Below the pieces are notes generated by a model, which saw only the letters and a program-made list of their open reading frames with translations, did not search any database and was not told the origin of the DNA. Made by a program: the position numbers and the translations under genes. From positions 496,001-560,000 of the forward strand of contig NZ_JBJHZY010000001.1 of the NCBI RefSeq assembly GCF_045310525.1: a stretch of 64,000 bases of DNA. The letters run 5' to 3'. Below are positions 8,569-18,000 of the stretch, one piece after another; position 1 is the first letter of the stretch, and every line of letters begins with the position of its first letter. Origin of the DNA: Clostridium_AT radicumherbarum. GTDB lineage: Bacteria > Bacillota > Clostridia > Clostridiales > Clostridiaceae.

Positions 8569-8826
8569 ATGGATTTAGAAAGTATAAAGAGTTCAATTGC
8601 AGCAAATGTATATCATATTCCTGCAGAAAAAAAGGTAGCAATGCATAAGCATGATAGACATGATGAAATATTTTACTGTATACAAGGCGAAGGCTTTGGT
8701 GTACTTGAGGAAAGTGAAGTTGAACTTTCTGTTGGCAAGGCTTTTATTGTTCCAGCAGGCAGCATGCATGCCTTAAGATCAGATAAGGAAATGTATGTAG
8801 CTTCATTTTTAGTGCCAAAACTCTAA
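8569..8826 (+). CDS. Small single-domain cupin
   Basis: An 85-residue beta-barrel protein consisting of one cupin domain. Motif 1 is HKHDRHDEIFYCIQGEG and motif 2 is GKAFIVPAGSMHAL, supplying three His and one Glu as metal ligands. ATG 8569 follows TAGGAGGTAACTAAAG. Free-standing cupins this small act as sugar or metabolite binding proteins or minor isomerases; no substrate is suggested by the sequence. It has its own promoter and strong hairpin, so it is probably monocistronic. Confidence 0.85.
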   Translation: MDLESIKSSIAANVYHIPAEKKVAMHKHDRHDEIFYCIQGEGFGVLEESEVELSVGKAFIVPAGSMHALRSDKEMYVASFLVPKL

Positions 8827-8835
8827 TTTAAAACA

Positions 8836-8892
8836 AATGGCATACATAAGAGTTATTACTATAAATAAGTAATGACTCTTATGTATGCCATT
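8836..8892. terminator. 25-bp-stem hairpin between cupin and TetR genes
   Basis: AATGGCATACATAAGAGT... at 8836-8860 pairs with 8868-8892; 24 of 25 positions are Watson-Crick and one is G-T, with a 7-nt loop. The downstream T-run is interrupted (TTATTATTATT). It most likely terminates the cupin transcript. Confidence 0.7.
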
Positions 8893-9040
8893 ATTATTAT
8901 CTGATAGAATTATTAATATGATATAATAATTATTAAAGCAATAATTGAAAGGTTTAATAATAGCAGCAAACAATAAAATGGTGCTTCACAATAGTTTTCT
9001 CAATATAAAATCAATACTTTTTGTATTAAAGGAGAAGTTT

Positions 9041-9613
9041 ATGAAACACAATGCTAAAGCTTTGATAAGTGAATCATTTAAACAGTTATTAGCCAAGAAA
9101 TCTATAGATAAGCTAACTGTGAAAGGACTTTGTGAATATTGCGGAGTAAACAGGCAGACCTTTTATAATCACTTTACTGATATTATGGACGTTTTTAAAT
9201 TCGTATTTTTTCAGGAACTATCAATAGAAATTGCGCAAAATAGAACCTTTGAAACCTGGGGTGGTGGTTTCATGGCTACAATGAATTATCTGAAGAAGAA
9301 TTCAAAAATGATTTTGCATGTATATAATTCTTCTTATTGGCCTGAAACCAATATCTACCTTACAGGTCTGTCTTACAGACTGCTGGATTCCGTAGTGGAT
9401 GAGTGCATCGAAAAGTTAGGAGTAAAACTAGAAACTAAGGATAAAAATTTCATTATAAATTTCTATATACATGTGTTTAATGGTCTTATGATAGATTGGG
9501 TAAGTGAAGGAATGGAAGAGGAACCGGAAATTATTCTTAAGAAGCTTTTGATTATGATATCAGGAAGTATTCCTCGCTCTGTAGCTGCCTTTGTAAAAGA
9601 AGAAATAAAATAA
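9041..9613 (+). CDS. TetR/AcrR-family transcriptional regulator
   Basis: DNA-binding regulator of 190 residues. The N-terminal helix-turn-helix is KLTVKGLCEYCGVNRQTFYNHF; the C-terminal part, with YNSSYWPETNIYLTGL, resembles the TetR_C_8 type found in DhaS-like regulators. The start is ATG 9041 behind AAAGGAGAAG; an in-frame TTG at 8945 adds residues with no TetR similarity. It precedes the membrane protein-HypB-flavoprotein-HypA genes and is separated from them by a terminator, so it may regulate them. The inducer is unknown. Confidence 0.87.
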   Translation: MKHNAKALISESFKQLLAKKSIDKLTVKGLCEYCGVNRQTFYNHFTDIMDVFKFVFFQELSIEIAQNRTFETWGGGFMATMNYLKKNSKMILHVYNSSYWPETNIYLTGLSYRLLDSVVDECIEKLGVKLETKDKNFIINFYIHVFNGLMIDWVSEGMEEEPEIILKKLLIMISGSIPRSVAAFVKEEIK

Positions 9614-9627
9614 ATTTTTAATATATA

Positions 9628-9662
9628 AATAAAAGTGTTAAAATAGACACTTTTATTTTTTT
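9628..9662 (+). terminator. Rho-independent terminator after the TetR gene
   Basis: AATAAAAGTGT (9628-9638) pairs perfectly with ACACTTTTATT (9647-9657), 8-nt loop, then a run of T. Confidence 0.8.
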
Positions 9663-9738
9663 GTCTATTGATAAAAGATTAACAAAAATTATACAATATA
9701 TGTATAAAACACTAATTTTATATATTAGGGGGTATATT

Positions 9739-10755
9739 ATGTTTGTGTTCAACTATAGTCAAGGGGCATCAGCATTAAGTGTATGGGGAGTTTGGATAAT
9801 TGTTTTTATATCACTTTTTGGCTTTAATGAGGCAGCTCGTAGATGGAAATATGTAGGCTTTTTCAGCTTTGTTATTTTGCCGCTGACACTTTCAATATTA
9901 TGGTTTACGGTATTAAATGAAACAACTTATACAGATTGGTTTCATTTAGCAAAGGTGTATTCTTCCACAGCTGGATGTATAGGCTTTTGGTGCATCAGGC
10001 ACGTTAAGTTTAGAAACAAAGTCACAGGCATAGAATGGAAACTATCTGATAAAAAGTGGGCACTATGTTTTCCACCTCTTATTCTTGCAATAAACATTAT
10101 GGAAGCAGTAATCCGTGATTTTCAAGTGGGTATTCAATATGCTGGTGGAGGAAATTTAGTAGATGAGGCCATGTATGTACTTGGAGGGCCTTGGAATTTT
10201 ATGAACGGTATAGCTGGTATTTTAAACATAATAACTATAACAGGATGGCTTGGAATTTGTATAAAAAAACAGACGGCTAATGATGGCAGCAAAGATATGC
10301 TGTGGCCTGATATGCTGTGGTTTTGGATAATAGCTTATGATTTATGGAACTTTGCCTATACTTACAATTGTCTTCCGGGTCATTCCTGGTATTGCGGTTT
10401 TGCTCTGCTGCTAGCTCCAACTCTCTGTGCATTTACAGTGGGAAAAGGAGCATGGCTTCAGCATCGTGCACAAACCTTGGCAATATGGTGTATGTTTGCA
10501 CAGACCTTCCCAGCATTTATTGACAAAGGGGCCTTTGCAGTATCATCCTCCTATAATAAAATACCGCTGTTTGCATTCAGCCTGTCAGCTTTACTTGCAA
10601 ATATAGGAGTATTTATCTACATGATTTATAAAGTAGTTAAAACAAAGAGAAATCCTTATCTTGGGGAACTTTATACAGATCTTAAGGAATATAAGGAAAT
10701 CAAGGCACTTGAAGAGGGCGTATCATTAAATCAAGGTAATGTTTTTAATTTATAA
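9739..10755 (+). CDS. Polytopic membrane protein, possibly DUF5692 family
   Basis: A 338-residue membrane protein with about nine hydrophobic segments, starting MFVFNYSQGASALSVWGVW. I chose ATG 9739, which follows AGGGGGT; the frame is open upstream to 9661 without a binding site. Notable conserved-looking stretches are GGPWNFMNGIAGILN, WFWIIAYDLWNFAYTYNCLPGHSWYCG and PAFIDKGAF, rich in Trp and Tyr in the membrane. I recall this type as DUF5692, but am not certain. It overlaps no gene but is followed after 43 bp by hypB, so it may be a transporter or sensor for the nickel-related genes that follow. Confidence 0.75.
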   Translation: MFVFNYSQGASALSVWGVWIIVFISLFGFNEAARRWKYVGFFSFVILPLTLSILWFTVLNETTYTDWFHLAKVYSSTAGCIGFWCIRHVKFRNKVTGIEWKLSDKKWALCFPPLILAINIMEAVIRDFQVGIQYAGGGNLVDEAMYVLGGPWNFMNGIAGILNIITITGWLGICIKKQTANDGSKDMLWPDMLWFWIIAYDLWNFAYTYNCLPGHSWYCGFALLLAPTLCAFTVGKGAWLQHRAQTLAIWCMFAQTFPAFIDKGAFAVSSSYNKIPLFAFSLSALLANIGVFIYMIYKVVKTKRNPYLGELYTDLKEYKEIKALEEGVSLNQGNVFNL

Positions 10756-10798
10756 AAAAGATAATAATGTAACTTTAATAAATGAGGGTGTGAAGCAT

Positions 10799-11470
10799 AT
10801 GGATGCATATAAAGTTTTGGAAATTAAACAAAGTGTTTTTGAAGATAACGATAAACAAGCAGCTCTCCTTAGGGAGGAATTAAAAAAGAATAAGACATTT
10901 TTATTGAATTTAATGTCATCACCAGGTTCCGGTAAAACAACAACTGTTTTAAGAACTATTGAAGCCTTGAAGGATGAAATGAGCATTGGAGTTTTAGAAG
11001 CAGATATTGACTCAGAGGTGGATGCTCATACTGTTTCAAAAACTGGGGTAAAAGTAATCCAGCTGCATACAGGGGGAATGTGCCATCTGGATGCAGGTAT
11101 GACTAAACAAGGCCTGCTAGGGCTTGGAACAGAAGAACTTGAGTTTGTAATCTTAGAAAATGTAGGGAATTTGGTATGTCCAGCAGAATTTGATACAGGA
11201 GCATCAAAAAATGCCATGATTTTAAGTGTACCCGAGGGAGATGACAAACCGCTAAAGTACCCTCTAATGTTTTCAATTGTGGATGTTGTATTAATTAACA
11301 AAATTGATGCAATAGCTAATTTTGATTTTGATTTTAAGAAAGTAGAAGAGCGTGTTAAAAAATTGAATCCTAATATCAAGGTTATACCCATATCTGCAAA
11401 AAATAGTCAGGGAATTGATGAATGGATTAATTGGATTCGCAGCGAAGTTAAAAACTGGAATAAGGCATAA
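10799..11470 (+). CDS. hypB: HypB nickel-insertion GTPase
   Basis: GTP-driven nickel chaperone of 223 residues, normally loading Ni into [NiFe]-hydrogenase together with HypA. Seen are the P-loop SSPGSGKTT, EADIDSEVDAHTV, the metal site region QLHTGGMCHLDAGM, ENVGNLVCPAEFD and the NKID guanine-specificity motif. ATG 10799 is used because GAGGG precedes it and it gives a normal HypB N-terminus; the His-rich nickel-storage stretch of some HypB proteins is absent. hypA follows two genes later, but no hydrogenase subunit and no hypCDEF are in the window, so the client enzyme is uncertain. Confidence 0.92.
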   Translation: MDAYKVLEIKQSVFEDNDKQAALLREELKKNKTFLLNLMSSPGSGKTTTVLRTIEALKDEMSIGVLEADIDSEVDAHTVSKTGVKVIQLHTGGMCHLDAGMTKQGLLGLGTEELEFVILENVGNLVCPAEFDTGASKNAMILSVPEGDDKPLKYPLMFSIVDVVLINKIDAIANFDFDFKKVEERVKKLNPNIKVIPISAKNSQGIDEWINWIRSEVKNWNKA

Positions 11471-11499
11471 TGCCATAGTGAAATATTACTTGGGGGGGA

Positions 11500-14175
11500 A
11501 TGAATGTGGTTAAGAAAAAAGTACTTGAAATGGCCAATAAGATTGCTGCTGGAATTACAGGAGGACTTATAAAAGTAAAGCCAGAAGATCCGGAATATAG
11601 AATTTTTGAGCCTCTTGTTACAGATGAAATGGCAGAAGTAGCACTTTGTCTTGAAATAAGAAAACCTAAAACTGTAGAAGAGGTTGCTGCTAAGTGCAGA
11701 AAGCCAGTTGAAGAGGTAGAGAAAATGCTTTATCAAATGGCTTTAGATGGAGTTATAAAATTAGAAATAATAGATGGTGTTAATCAATACTGTTTAGAGC
11801 TGTTTGTTCCAGGCTGTATGGAATACATGGTGGATAACAAAGTAAACTTGGAGAAGTACCCAGTAATTGGTCAGTGTTTTGAAGAATATACAAGAAAATT
11901 AGGTGCATTAATGGCAGGAAATATTCCAGTTGGCTTAGGTGTAATGAGAGTTATTCCGGTTCAAAGTGCTATTGATGGAGATACAAGAAAAGCTTCTTAT
12001 GAGGAAATAGAATATATTCTTAATAATAATGATCGTTTTGCTGTTACGGATTGTGCCTGTCGTGCATCTATGAGAATCCTTGGACAAGGATGTGGTCATA
12101 GAGTTGAGGATATATGCCTTAGGCTTGGTCCAGTTGCCGATTATTATATTCGTACAGGAAGAGGCAAAGAAGTTACTAAGGAGGAAGCATTTAATATTTG
12201 CAAACAAGCTGAAAAAGAAGGGCTAATGCATCAGATACCTAATTTATCAGGTCCAGGAAATGCCCTTGCTATTTGTAATTGCTGTGGATGTTCTTGTTTT
12301 GGACTTAGAAATACAAATCTTTATAGAAATCCTGATTGGTCTAGATCAAACTATATTTCACAAGTGGATACAGATAAATGTGTTGCTTGTGGAGAATGTG
12401 TAGAAAACTGTCCATCAAATGCTTTAAGATTGGGTCAAAAATTATGCTTAAAGAAACCTATTGAGATTCCTAAGGAAAAAGATACTCCATATGATACTAA
12501 ATGGGGAAAAGACAAGTGGGATTTTGATTATCGTCATCGTAAAGTTGTTGATGAGAGTGGAACAAGTCCATGTAAAACTGGATGTCCAGCTCATATAGCA
12601 GTTCAAGGATATATTAAGATGGCATCACAAGGAAAATATAGAGATGCATTAGAGCTTATAAAGAGAGAAAATCCATTACCAGCTATCTGCGGACGTATTT
12701 GTCCAAGAAATTGTGAAGCTGTTTGTACTAGAGGAGATGTGGATGAACCACTTGCAGTTGATGAAATTAAAAAATTTATTGCTGATCAGGATTTAAATGC
12801 TAAGCACCGCTATGTACCTGAAAAAATGGTAAAAAGAGCAGGGAAAATTGCTGTAATTGGTGCTGGCCCTGCAGGACTTTCTTGCGCATATTTCCTAGCT
12901 GTTAATGGATATGAAGTAACAGTGTTTGAAAAGCAAAATGCCTTAGGTGGTATGCTAACACTTGGAATTCCTTCCTTCAGGCTAGAAAAAGAGGTTGTAG
13001 AGTCAGAGATTGATGTACTCAAAGAATTAGGAGTAGAATTTAAAACAGGAGTTGAAGTTGGTAAGGACGTAACAATTCCTGAATTAAGAAAACAGGGCTA
13101 TAATGCATTTTATATAGCAATAGGTGCACAAGAAGGAAGAAGTCTTGGGCTTGAAGGTGAAAGTTCTGAAGGAGTAATGACTGGTGTAGAGTTCCTACTT
13201 AGAGTAAACCTTGGTGAAGATTTAAGGTTAGAAGGATCTGCAGTTATTATCGGTGGAGGAAATGTTGCTATTGATGTTGCTAGAACTGCTGAGAGAATTG
13301 GTGCTTTAAGAGTAGATATGTTCTGCTTAGAGAGCAGAGAAGAAATGCCTGCTCTTGATGAAGAAATTGAAGAAGCAGAGGCAGAAGGAATTGAGATAAA
13401 TAATTCATGGGGTCCAAAGAGAATTGTAGTAGAAAATGGTCATGTAGTTGGAGTGGAATTTAAAAAATGTATTTCTGTTTTCGATGAAAATAAGAGATTT
13501 AATCCTAAATTTGATGAAAATACAACAAAGATTGTAAAAACAAACCATGTATTGATTTCAATTGGTCAAGGAATAGATTGGGGCTCATTATTAGAAGGCT
13601 CTAAGATTGAATTGAATCCTAACAAGACAATAAAAGCTGACCCAATAACTTTCCAAACAGGTGAGGAAGATGTATTTACCGGGGGAGATGCTTTAACTGG
13701 ACCAAAATTTGCTATCGATGCTATTGCACTAGGAAAACAAGGCAGCATTTCAATTCATCGTTATGTCCATGGGGACAGTTTGACATTAGTTAGAGAAAGA
13801 GAATACCATGCTCTTGATAAAGAAAATTTGAGTTTGGATGGATATGATCGTTTACCAAGACAAAGAGCACTTCATGTAGAAGGAAGTAAATCAAAAGAAA
13901 CCTTTAAGGATATGCGTATTACCTTTACTGAAGAGCAAGTTAAGAAGGAAACTCAGCGCTGCCTTGGCTGCGGTGCTACAGTTGTAGATCAATATCAATG
14001 TGTTGGCTGTGGAATTTGTACTACTAAATGTAAATTTGATGCAATTTCACTTGTTAGAAAATATGATGCTGCTGGTACAGATATTGATCATATGAAACCT
14101 ATAGTTATAAAACACGTTATTAAACGTCAAGGTAGAATTGCAGTTAAAAGTGTGAAGAAATTATTCACAAAATAA
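11500..14175 (+). CDS. Multidomain Fe-S flavoprotein, GltD-like NAD(P)H oxidoreductase fused to ferredoxin modules
   Basis: Large cytoplasmic oxidoreductase of 891 residues. In order: a winged-helix-like region (about 45-95), two cysteine-rich patches DCACRASMRILGQGCGH and ICNCCGCSCFG, a [4Fe-4S] motif CVACGECVENCPS (about 294), the GltD-type Fe-S domain with CGRICPRNCEAVC, an FAD site VIGAGPAGLSCAYFLA (about 451), an NAD(P) site IIGGGNVAIDVAR (about 583), the second FAD contact FTGGDALTGP, and a C-terminal CVGCGICTTKC cluster (about 830). The GltD half is as in glutamate synthase beta and NfnB, moving electrons between NAD(P)H, FAD and clusters. It lies between hypB and hypA. The start follows a TGGGGGGGAATGA context. 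The physiological acceptor is unknown. Confidence 0.85.
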   Translation: MNVVKKKVLEMANKIAAGITGGLIKVKPEDPEYRIFEPLVTDEMAEVALCLEIRKPKTVEEVAAKCRKPVEEVEKMLYQMALDGVIKLEIIDGVNQYCLELFVPGCMEYMVDNKVNLEKYPVIGQCFEEYTRKLGALMAGNIPVGLGVMRVIPVQSAIDGDTRKASYEEIEYILNNNDRFAVTDCACRASMRILGQGCGHRVEDICLRLGPVADYYIRTGRGKEVTKEEAFNICKQAEKEGLMHQIPNLSGPGNALAICNCCGCSCFGLRNTNLYRNPDWSRSNYISQVDTDKCVACGECVENCPSNALRLGQKLCLKKPIEIPKEKDTPYDTKWGKDKWDFDYRHRKVVDESGTSPCKTGCPAHIAVQGYIKMASQGKYRDALELIKRENPLPAICGRICPRNCEAVCTRGDVDEPLAVDEIKKFIADQDLNAKHRYVPEKMVKRAGKIAVIGAGPAGLSCAYFLAVNGYEVTVFEKQNALGGMLTLGIPSFRLEKEVVESEIDVLKELGVEFKTGVEVGKDVTIPELRKQGYNAFYIAIGAQEGRSLGLEGESSEGVMTGVEFLLRVNLGEDLRLEGSAVIIGGGNVAIDVARTAERIGALRVDMFCLESREEMPALDEEIEEAEAEGIEINNSWGPKRIVVENGHVVGVEFKKCISVFDENKRFNPKFDENTTKIVKTNHVLISIGQGIDWGSLLEGSKIELNPNKTIKADPITFQTGEEDVFTGGDALTGPKFAIDAIALGKQGSISIHRYVHGDSLTLVREREYHALDKENLSLDGYDRLPRQRALHVEGSKSKETFKDMRITFTEEQVKKETQRCLGCGATVVDQYQCVGCGICTTKCKFDAISLVRKYDAAGTDIDHMKPIVIKHVIKRQGRIAVKSVKKLFTK

Positions 14176-14238
14176 AAGTAAAAGAGGGGGAGCGTAAGTT
14201 CTCTCCTTCTTTATACTTTCACTTAAGAGGTGATAAGA

Positions 14239-14580
14239 TTGCATGAAATAGGAGTTTTGATAGGAGTTATTGAAACTGTTGAAAATATAGCAAGAAAAAA
14301 TGCGCTAACAAAAATCGATACCTTAGTGCTTCAAATTGGGGAGCTTTCATCTATGATACCAAGGTATATTGAAGCCTGCTACCCTGCTGCTGTAGATGGT
14401 ACGCTGCTTAAGGATACGAAGCTGAAAATTGAAATTTTGCCAGCTAATGCTATTTGTAAAAATTGTAATAAGGTATTTAATCTCCTTGAGAATAACAGCA
14501 AATGTCCAAAGTGCGGAAGTAAGAACTTAGATATATTATGCGGAAAAGAATTTATAATTAAGGAGATTATTGCCTTCTGA
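14239..14580 (+). CDS. hypA: HypA nickel chaperone/zinc protein
   Basis: A 113-residue HypA. The start must be TTG 14239: translation gives Met-His-Glu, the universal HypA N-terminus whose His2 binds nickel, and GAGGTG at 14227-14232 is correctly spaced. A longer in-frame GTG start at 14230 would bury His2 and overlap the binding site. The zinc site is seen as CKNCNKVF and CPKCGSK. With HypB it would deliver nickel. It is the last gene of the group starting with the 338-residue membrane protein. Confidence 0.9.
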   Translation: MHEIGVLIGVIETVENIARKNALTKIDTLVLQIGELSSMIPRYIEACYPAAVDGTLLKDTKLKIEILPANAICKNCNKVFNLLENNSKCPKCGSKNLDILCGKEFIIKEIIAF

Positions 14581-14671
14581 TGGAGATTATAATGGTGACT
14601 GTAAAGCTTTGCACCAATCAGCAGATAATGGAGTGACATGGAAATATATAAAAGAAGTTCATAATAAATAG
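14570..14671 (+). other. Possible 33-codon ORF overlapping the end of hypA
   Basis: From TTG 14570, behind AAGGAG, an ORF overlaps the hypA stop by 11 bp and encodes a peptide containing SADNGVTWKYIKEVHNK. The DNGVTW piece resembles the Asp-box repeats of sialidase-type secreted proteins. It may be a gene remnant or a chance ORF. Confidence 0.25.
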
Positions 14672-14725
14672 TTAACATAGGTTAATAAATATTTGGGATT
14701 ATTTGCCGTATGATTTTTCTTAATA

Positions 14726-14754
14726 TTGACAAATATAAACATTTTTAATATAAT
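14726..14754 (+). promoter_or_regulatory. Consensus sigma-A promoter
   Basis: TTGACA at 14726-14731 and TATAAT at 14749-14754 with exactly 17 bp between them, both perfect matches. Transcription should start near 14761 and would meet the terminator at 14879 before the GH84 gene. Confidence 0.8.
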
Positions 14755-14760
14755 ATTGGT

Positions 14761-14917
14761 AATAAGACAATTGATTATTTTGAATTAAATTTATGAGTCA
14801 ACATGGCTGCATAATATTTATTGTATTGCATTTGTTTCAACAGAATAAAAATTGCGTGTAACTTCTTAAACAGAAGGCAAGAGCAAAAAGGGTAATGTAC
14901 CCATTTTGCTCTTTTTT
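14761..14917 (+). ncRNA. Putative short leader or small RNA upstream of the GH84 gene
   Basis: The perfect promoter upstream and the terminator at 14879-14917 bracket about 155 nt with no convincing ORF. This is either a stand-alone small RNA or an attenuated leader of the GH84 gene at 15066. No known riboswitch class was recognised. A 23-codon ORF at 14793 lacks a ribosome binding site. Confidence 0.4.
14879..14917 (+). terminator. Strong intrinsic terminator in the GH84 upstream region
   Basis: AAGAGCAAAAAGGGTA (14879-14894) pairs with TACCCATTTTGCTCTT (14898-14913) with one mismatch, followed by a T-run. Confidence 0.8.
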
Positions 14918-14960
14918 GTCTTTCTATTACTTACACTTATTTTATTTAGGGGGGTGATAA

Positions 14961-15044
14961 ATGGAATATTTAACTAGACATAGAACTGCTTAAAAAAATT
15001 AAAGGCTTATATGATTACGGTTTTGGTCTAAGCTATTAAAAATT
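14961..15044 (+). pseudogene. Possible frameshifted small ORF before the GH84 gene
   Basis: ATG 14961 has a very strong binding site (AGGGGGGTGATAA) but the frame closes after ten codons. The +1 frame continues as a protein-like LDIELLKKIKGLYDYGFGLSY and stops just before 15045. One extra A in TTTAACTAG would explain this. Either a decayed small gene or a short leader peptide. Confidence 0.3.
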
Positions 15045-15065
15045 TGAAAAGGAAGTGTAGACGAA

Positions 15066-18000
15066 TTGAATATTAAGTCTTCAAAAAGGTTCGTAAGCAT
15101 TTTTGCAGCAACTGCCATGGTTTTAAGTCTAATACAGTTTCGACCTGTATTAGCAGTTGATGCCTTAAATTCCTCAGGCCAGTATAAATTAAGCATCTCA
15201 CCAACACCTCAATATGTAAAAGAAAATCCTGGAGGGTTTGAGATAACTCCGAAGGTGGGACTGGTCATCAGTGATAAAACAGATCCTTATGCACTGCAGG
15301 TAGTAAAAGACTCACTAAAATCTTCTGGAGTAACAAGTGTAGAAGAAAAGAAAGCATCAGATCCACAAGTAAGTAATGAAGTTACAGTATGGGTAGGGGG
15401 ACCTTCTGAAATTCCTGAGACTGATAAGATACTTGAATCTCTTGATATAGAAGGACCTGATAATCTTAAGGCAGAGGGTTATGTATTAGCAATTGGAAAA
15501 GACCACAATGGAAACAGAGATATAGTTTTGGCTGGTAAAGATAGTACTGGAACCTTTTACGCTGCCCAATCCTTTAGTCAGATTATAAGGGGAAATACGC
15601 ATAATATATGGGTGCCCTGTGTTGAGGTGCGTGATTATCCAGTGATGCAATATAGGGGGGCAATAGAAGGTTTCTATGGTACTCCATGGTCACATCAAAA
15701 TAGACTTGATCAGATTGATTTTTATGGAAAAATGAAGATGAATACATACATATATGCACCAAAGGATGACCCATATCACAGGGATAAATGGAAGGAACCA
15801 TACCCGGCAGATAAATTGGCACAGCTTCAGGAACTTGTTAATAAGGCTAAAGAAAATCATGTTGACTTCAACTTTGCTATATCTCCAGGGTTATCTATTA
15901 GGTTTTCAAATGATGATGATTTTAAAGCACTAGTGAACAAGGCACAAGCAATGTATGATTTGGGTGTAAGAACCTTCTCTATCTTACTTGATGATATTGA
16001 TTCAACCTTAAGGGATCCTCAGGACAAGGCAATGTTCGGAAATGACTCCAATCCACCTGCTGCAGCTCAGGCTTATCTTCTTAATAGATTTGAAAGAGAG
16101 TTCATCAAAACTCATCCTGGTGCAAACCCACTTGAAACTGTTCCTACAGAGTACTATGTAGCTAGGCATACACCATATTTAGACAGATTGGCTGAACTTT
16201 CTGATCCTGAAATTGTATTTATGTGGACTGGACCGGCTGTGGTACCTGCAGCAATAACAGCTGATCAGGCAAAAACCATAAAGGAAGTTTACAAACATCC
16301 TGTTTTAATATGGTATAACTATCCGGTTAATGATTACTGCAGAAACCAGCTGTTAATGGGGCCAGAAAAGGGGTTAGACCCTGCACTTTCTGAAAATGGA
16401 ATAGTAGGTATAATCTCCAATCCAATGAATGAGGCAGAGGCTTCTAAGATTCCTGTTTTCACAATAGCTGATTATAACTGGAATCCAAAGGCATATAATT
16501 CCGATGATTCCTGGATGAGAGCAATGAAAGATTTTGGCCCTAACGTAGTTGACTCCTTATATACTTTCTCTGACAATGCAAGATCATCCATACTAAGCAG
16601 TCAAGAATCAACTTCACTAAAGCCCATTGCAGATGAATTCTGGAACAATTTTATGGATGCTGATTTAAATGCACTTAAAAAGACATCAAAAGCTTTAATA
16701 AATGAATTCCAAAAGGTACAAAAGGCACCATCAGATTTACGCAATAACCTTCAAAACAAGGGCTTCCTTACTGAAACAGACAATTATCTCACAAAGCTTG
16801 AGGCACTTGGAACTTCAGGAATAGCTGCAGTTAACATGATGACTTCACTTGCAAATAAGGATACAGAGTCTACCTGGAAGTACAGAGTTGAATTGGGGAA
16901 AGCATACAATCAGGCAAAATCAATTAATTTAGTTATAGGTTCAAAGGTTATAATACCCTTTATAGAGAAAGCGTTAAATGAATATGATAAAACTGTAAAT
17001 ACCGGCAAGGTAAAAACCTTCTCCACCATTGGAACCTATTCTGATTACACTCTTGATAAAATGACAGATGGCAATAATAATACCTGGTACTGGGCAGACA
17101 GAAACCCAAATACAGGGGATTACTTTGGAATAGACCTTGGGAAACCTACTGATATCTATACCATACACATTTTAATGGGAAAAGATACAAAGGCAACTGA
17201 TTATATGAGAAATGCTGTTGTTGAATATTCTCTTGATAATGTCAATTGGACAGCACTAACAGGGCAGTTGAGCGTTCCTGATATAACCTTGAATAATATT
17301 TCTATAAAAGCACAATATGTTAGACTTAGATGTGCTAAGGGTTATACACCATACTGGATACAAGTAAGGGAGTTCTCAGTGGGAACAACCCCATTAGAAG
17401 TAACATCAACACTTTCTTCATATAACACCTATAACAACTATACTGCAGACAGAATGACAGATAACGATCCTAATACCTTCTACTGGACAGCAAGATCACA
17501 AAAAATAGGGGACTATTTTGGAGTTGACCTTGGAGAGCCTAAAGACGTTAAAACCGTTAATATACTAATGGGATCGCCCTGGAGAGATACAGACTATACA
17601 AAAAAAGGTGTTGTTGAATATTCCCTTGATAATAGTACCTGGACAGCTTTAACAGATACCCTCACTCAAAGAGAGATTTCATTAGAAGGCCTATCAATAA
17701 AGGCAAGATATTTAAGGTATAGAGCATTACAAGATGATTCAGATTGGCTGAAGGTACGTGAATTCTCAGTAAACCGTAAGGCTGGAGACATTGCCATAAG
17801 CGGAACTCCTGAAGGAGAAAAAGGTTTTGGTTTACTTAATATTGCAGACCGCGACATAGACACTGCATATAAGGCAGCTGTGTTACCGGCAGCTGGAGAT
17901 AAGATTGTTCTTGACTTCCCAGCAGTTAAAACTGTTACTAAATTATTGATTCTGCAGGACCCAGAAGCTATATCCAACGCAGTTGTTGATGTAAGGGACA

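Noticed and set aside
14793..14864. 23-codon ORF (MSQHGC...) in the RNA upstream of the GH84 gene
   Set aside because: No ribosome binding site precedes it and the peptide shows no pattern fitting the downstream gene.
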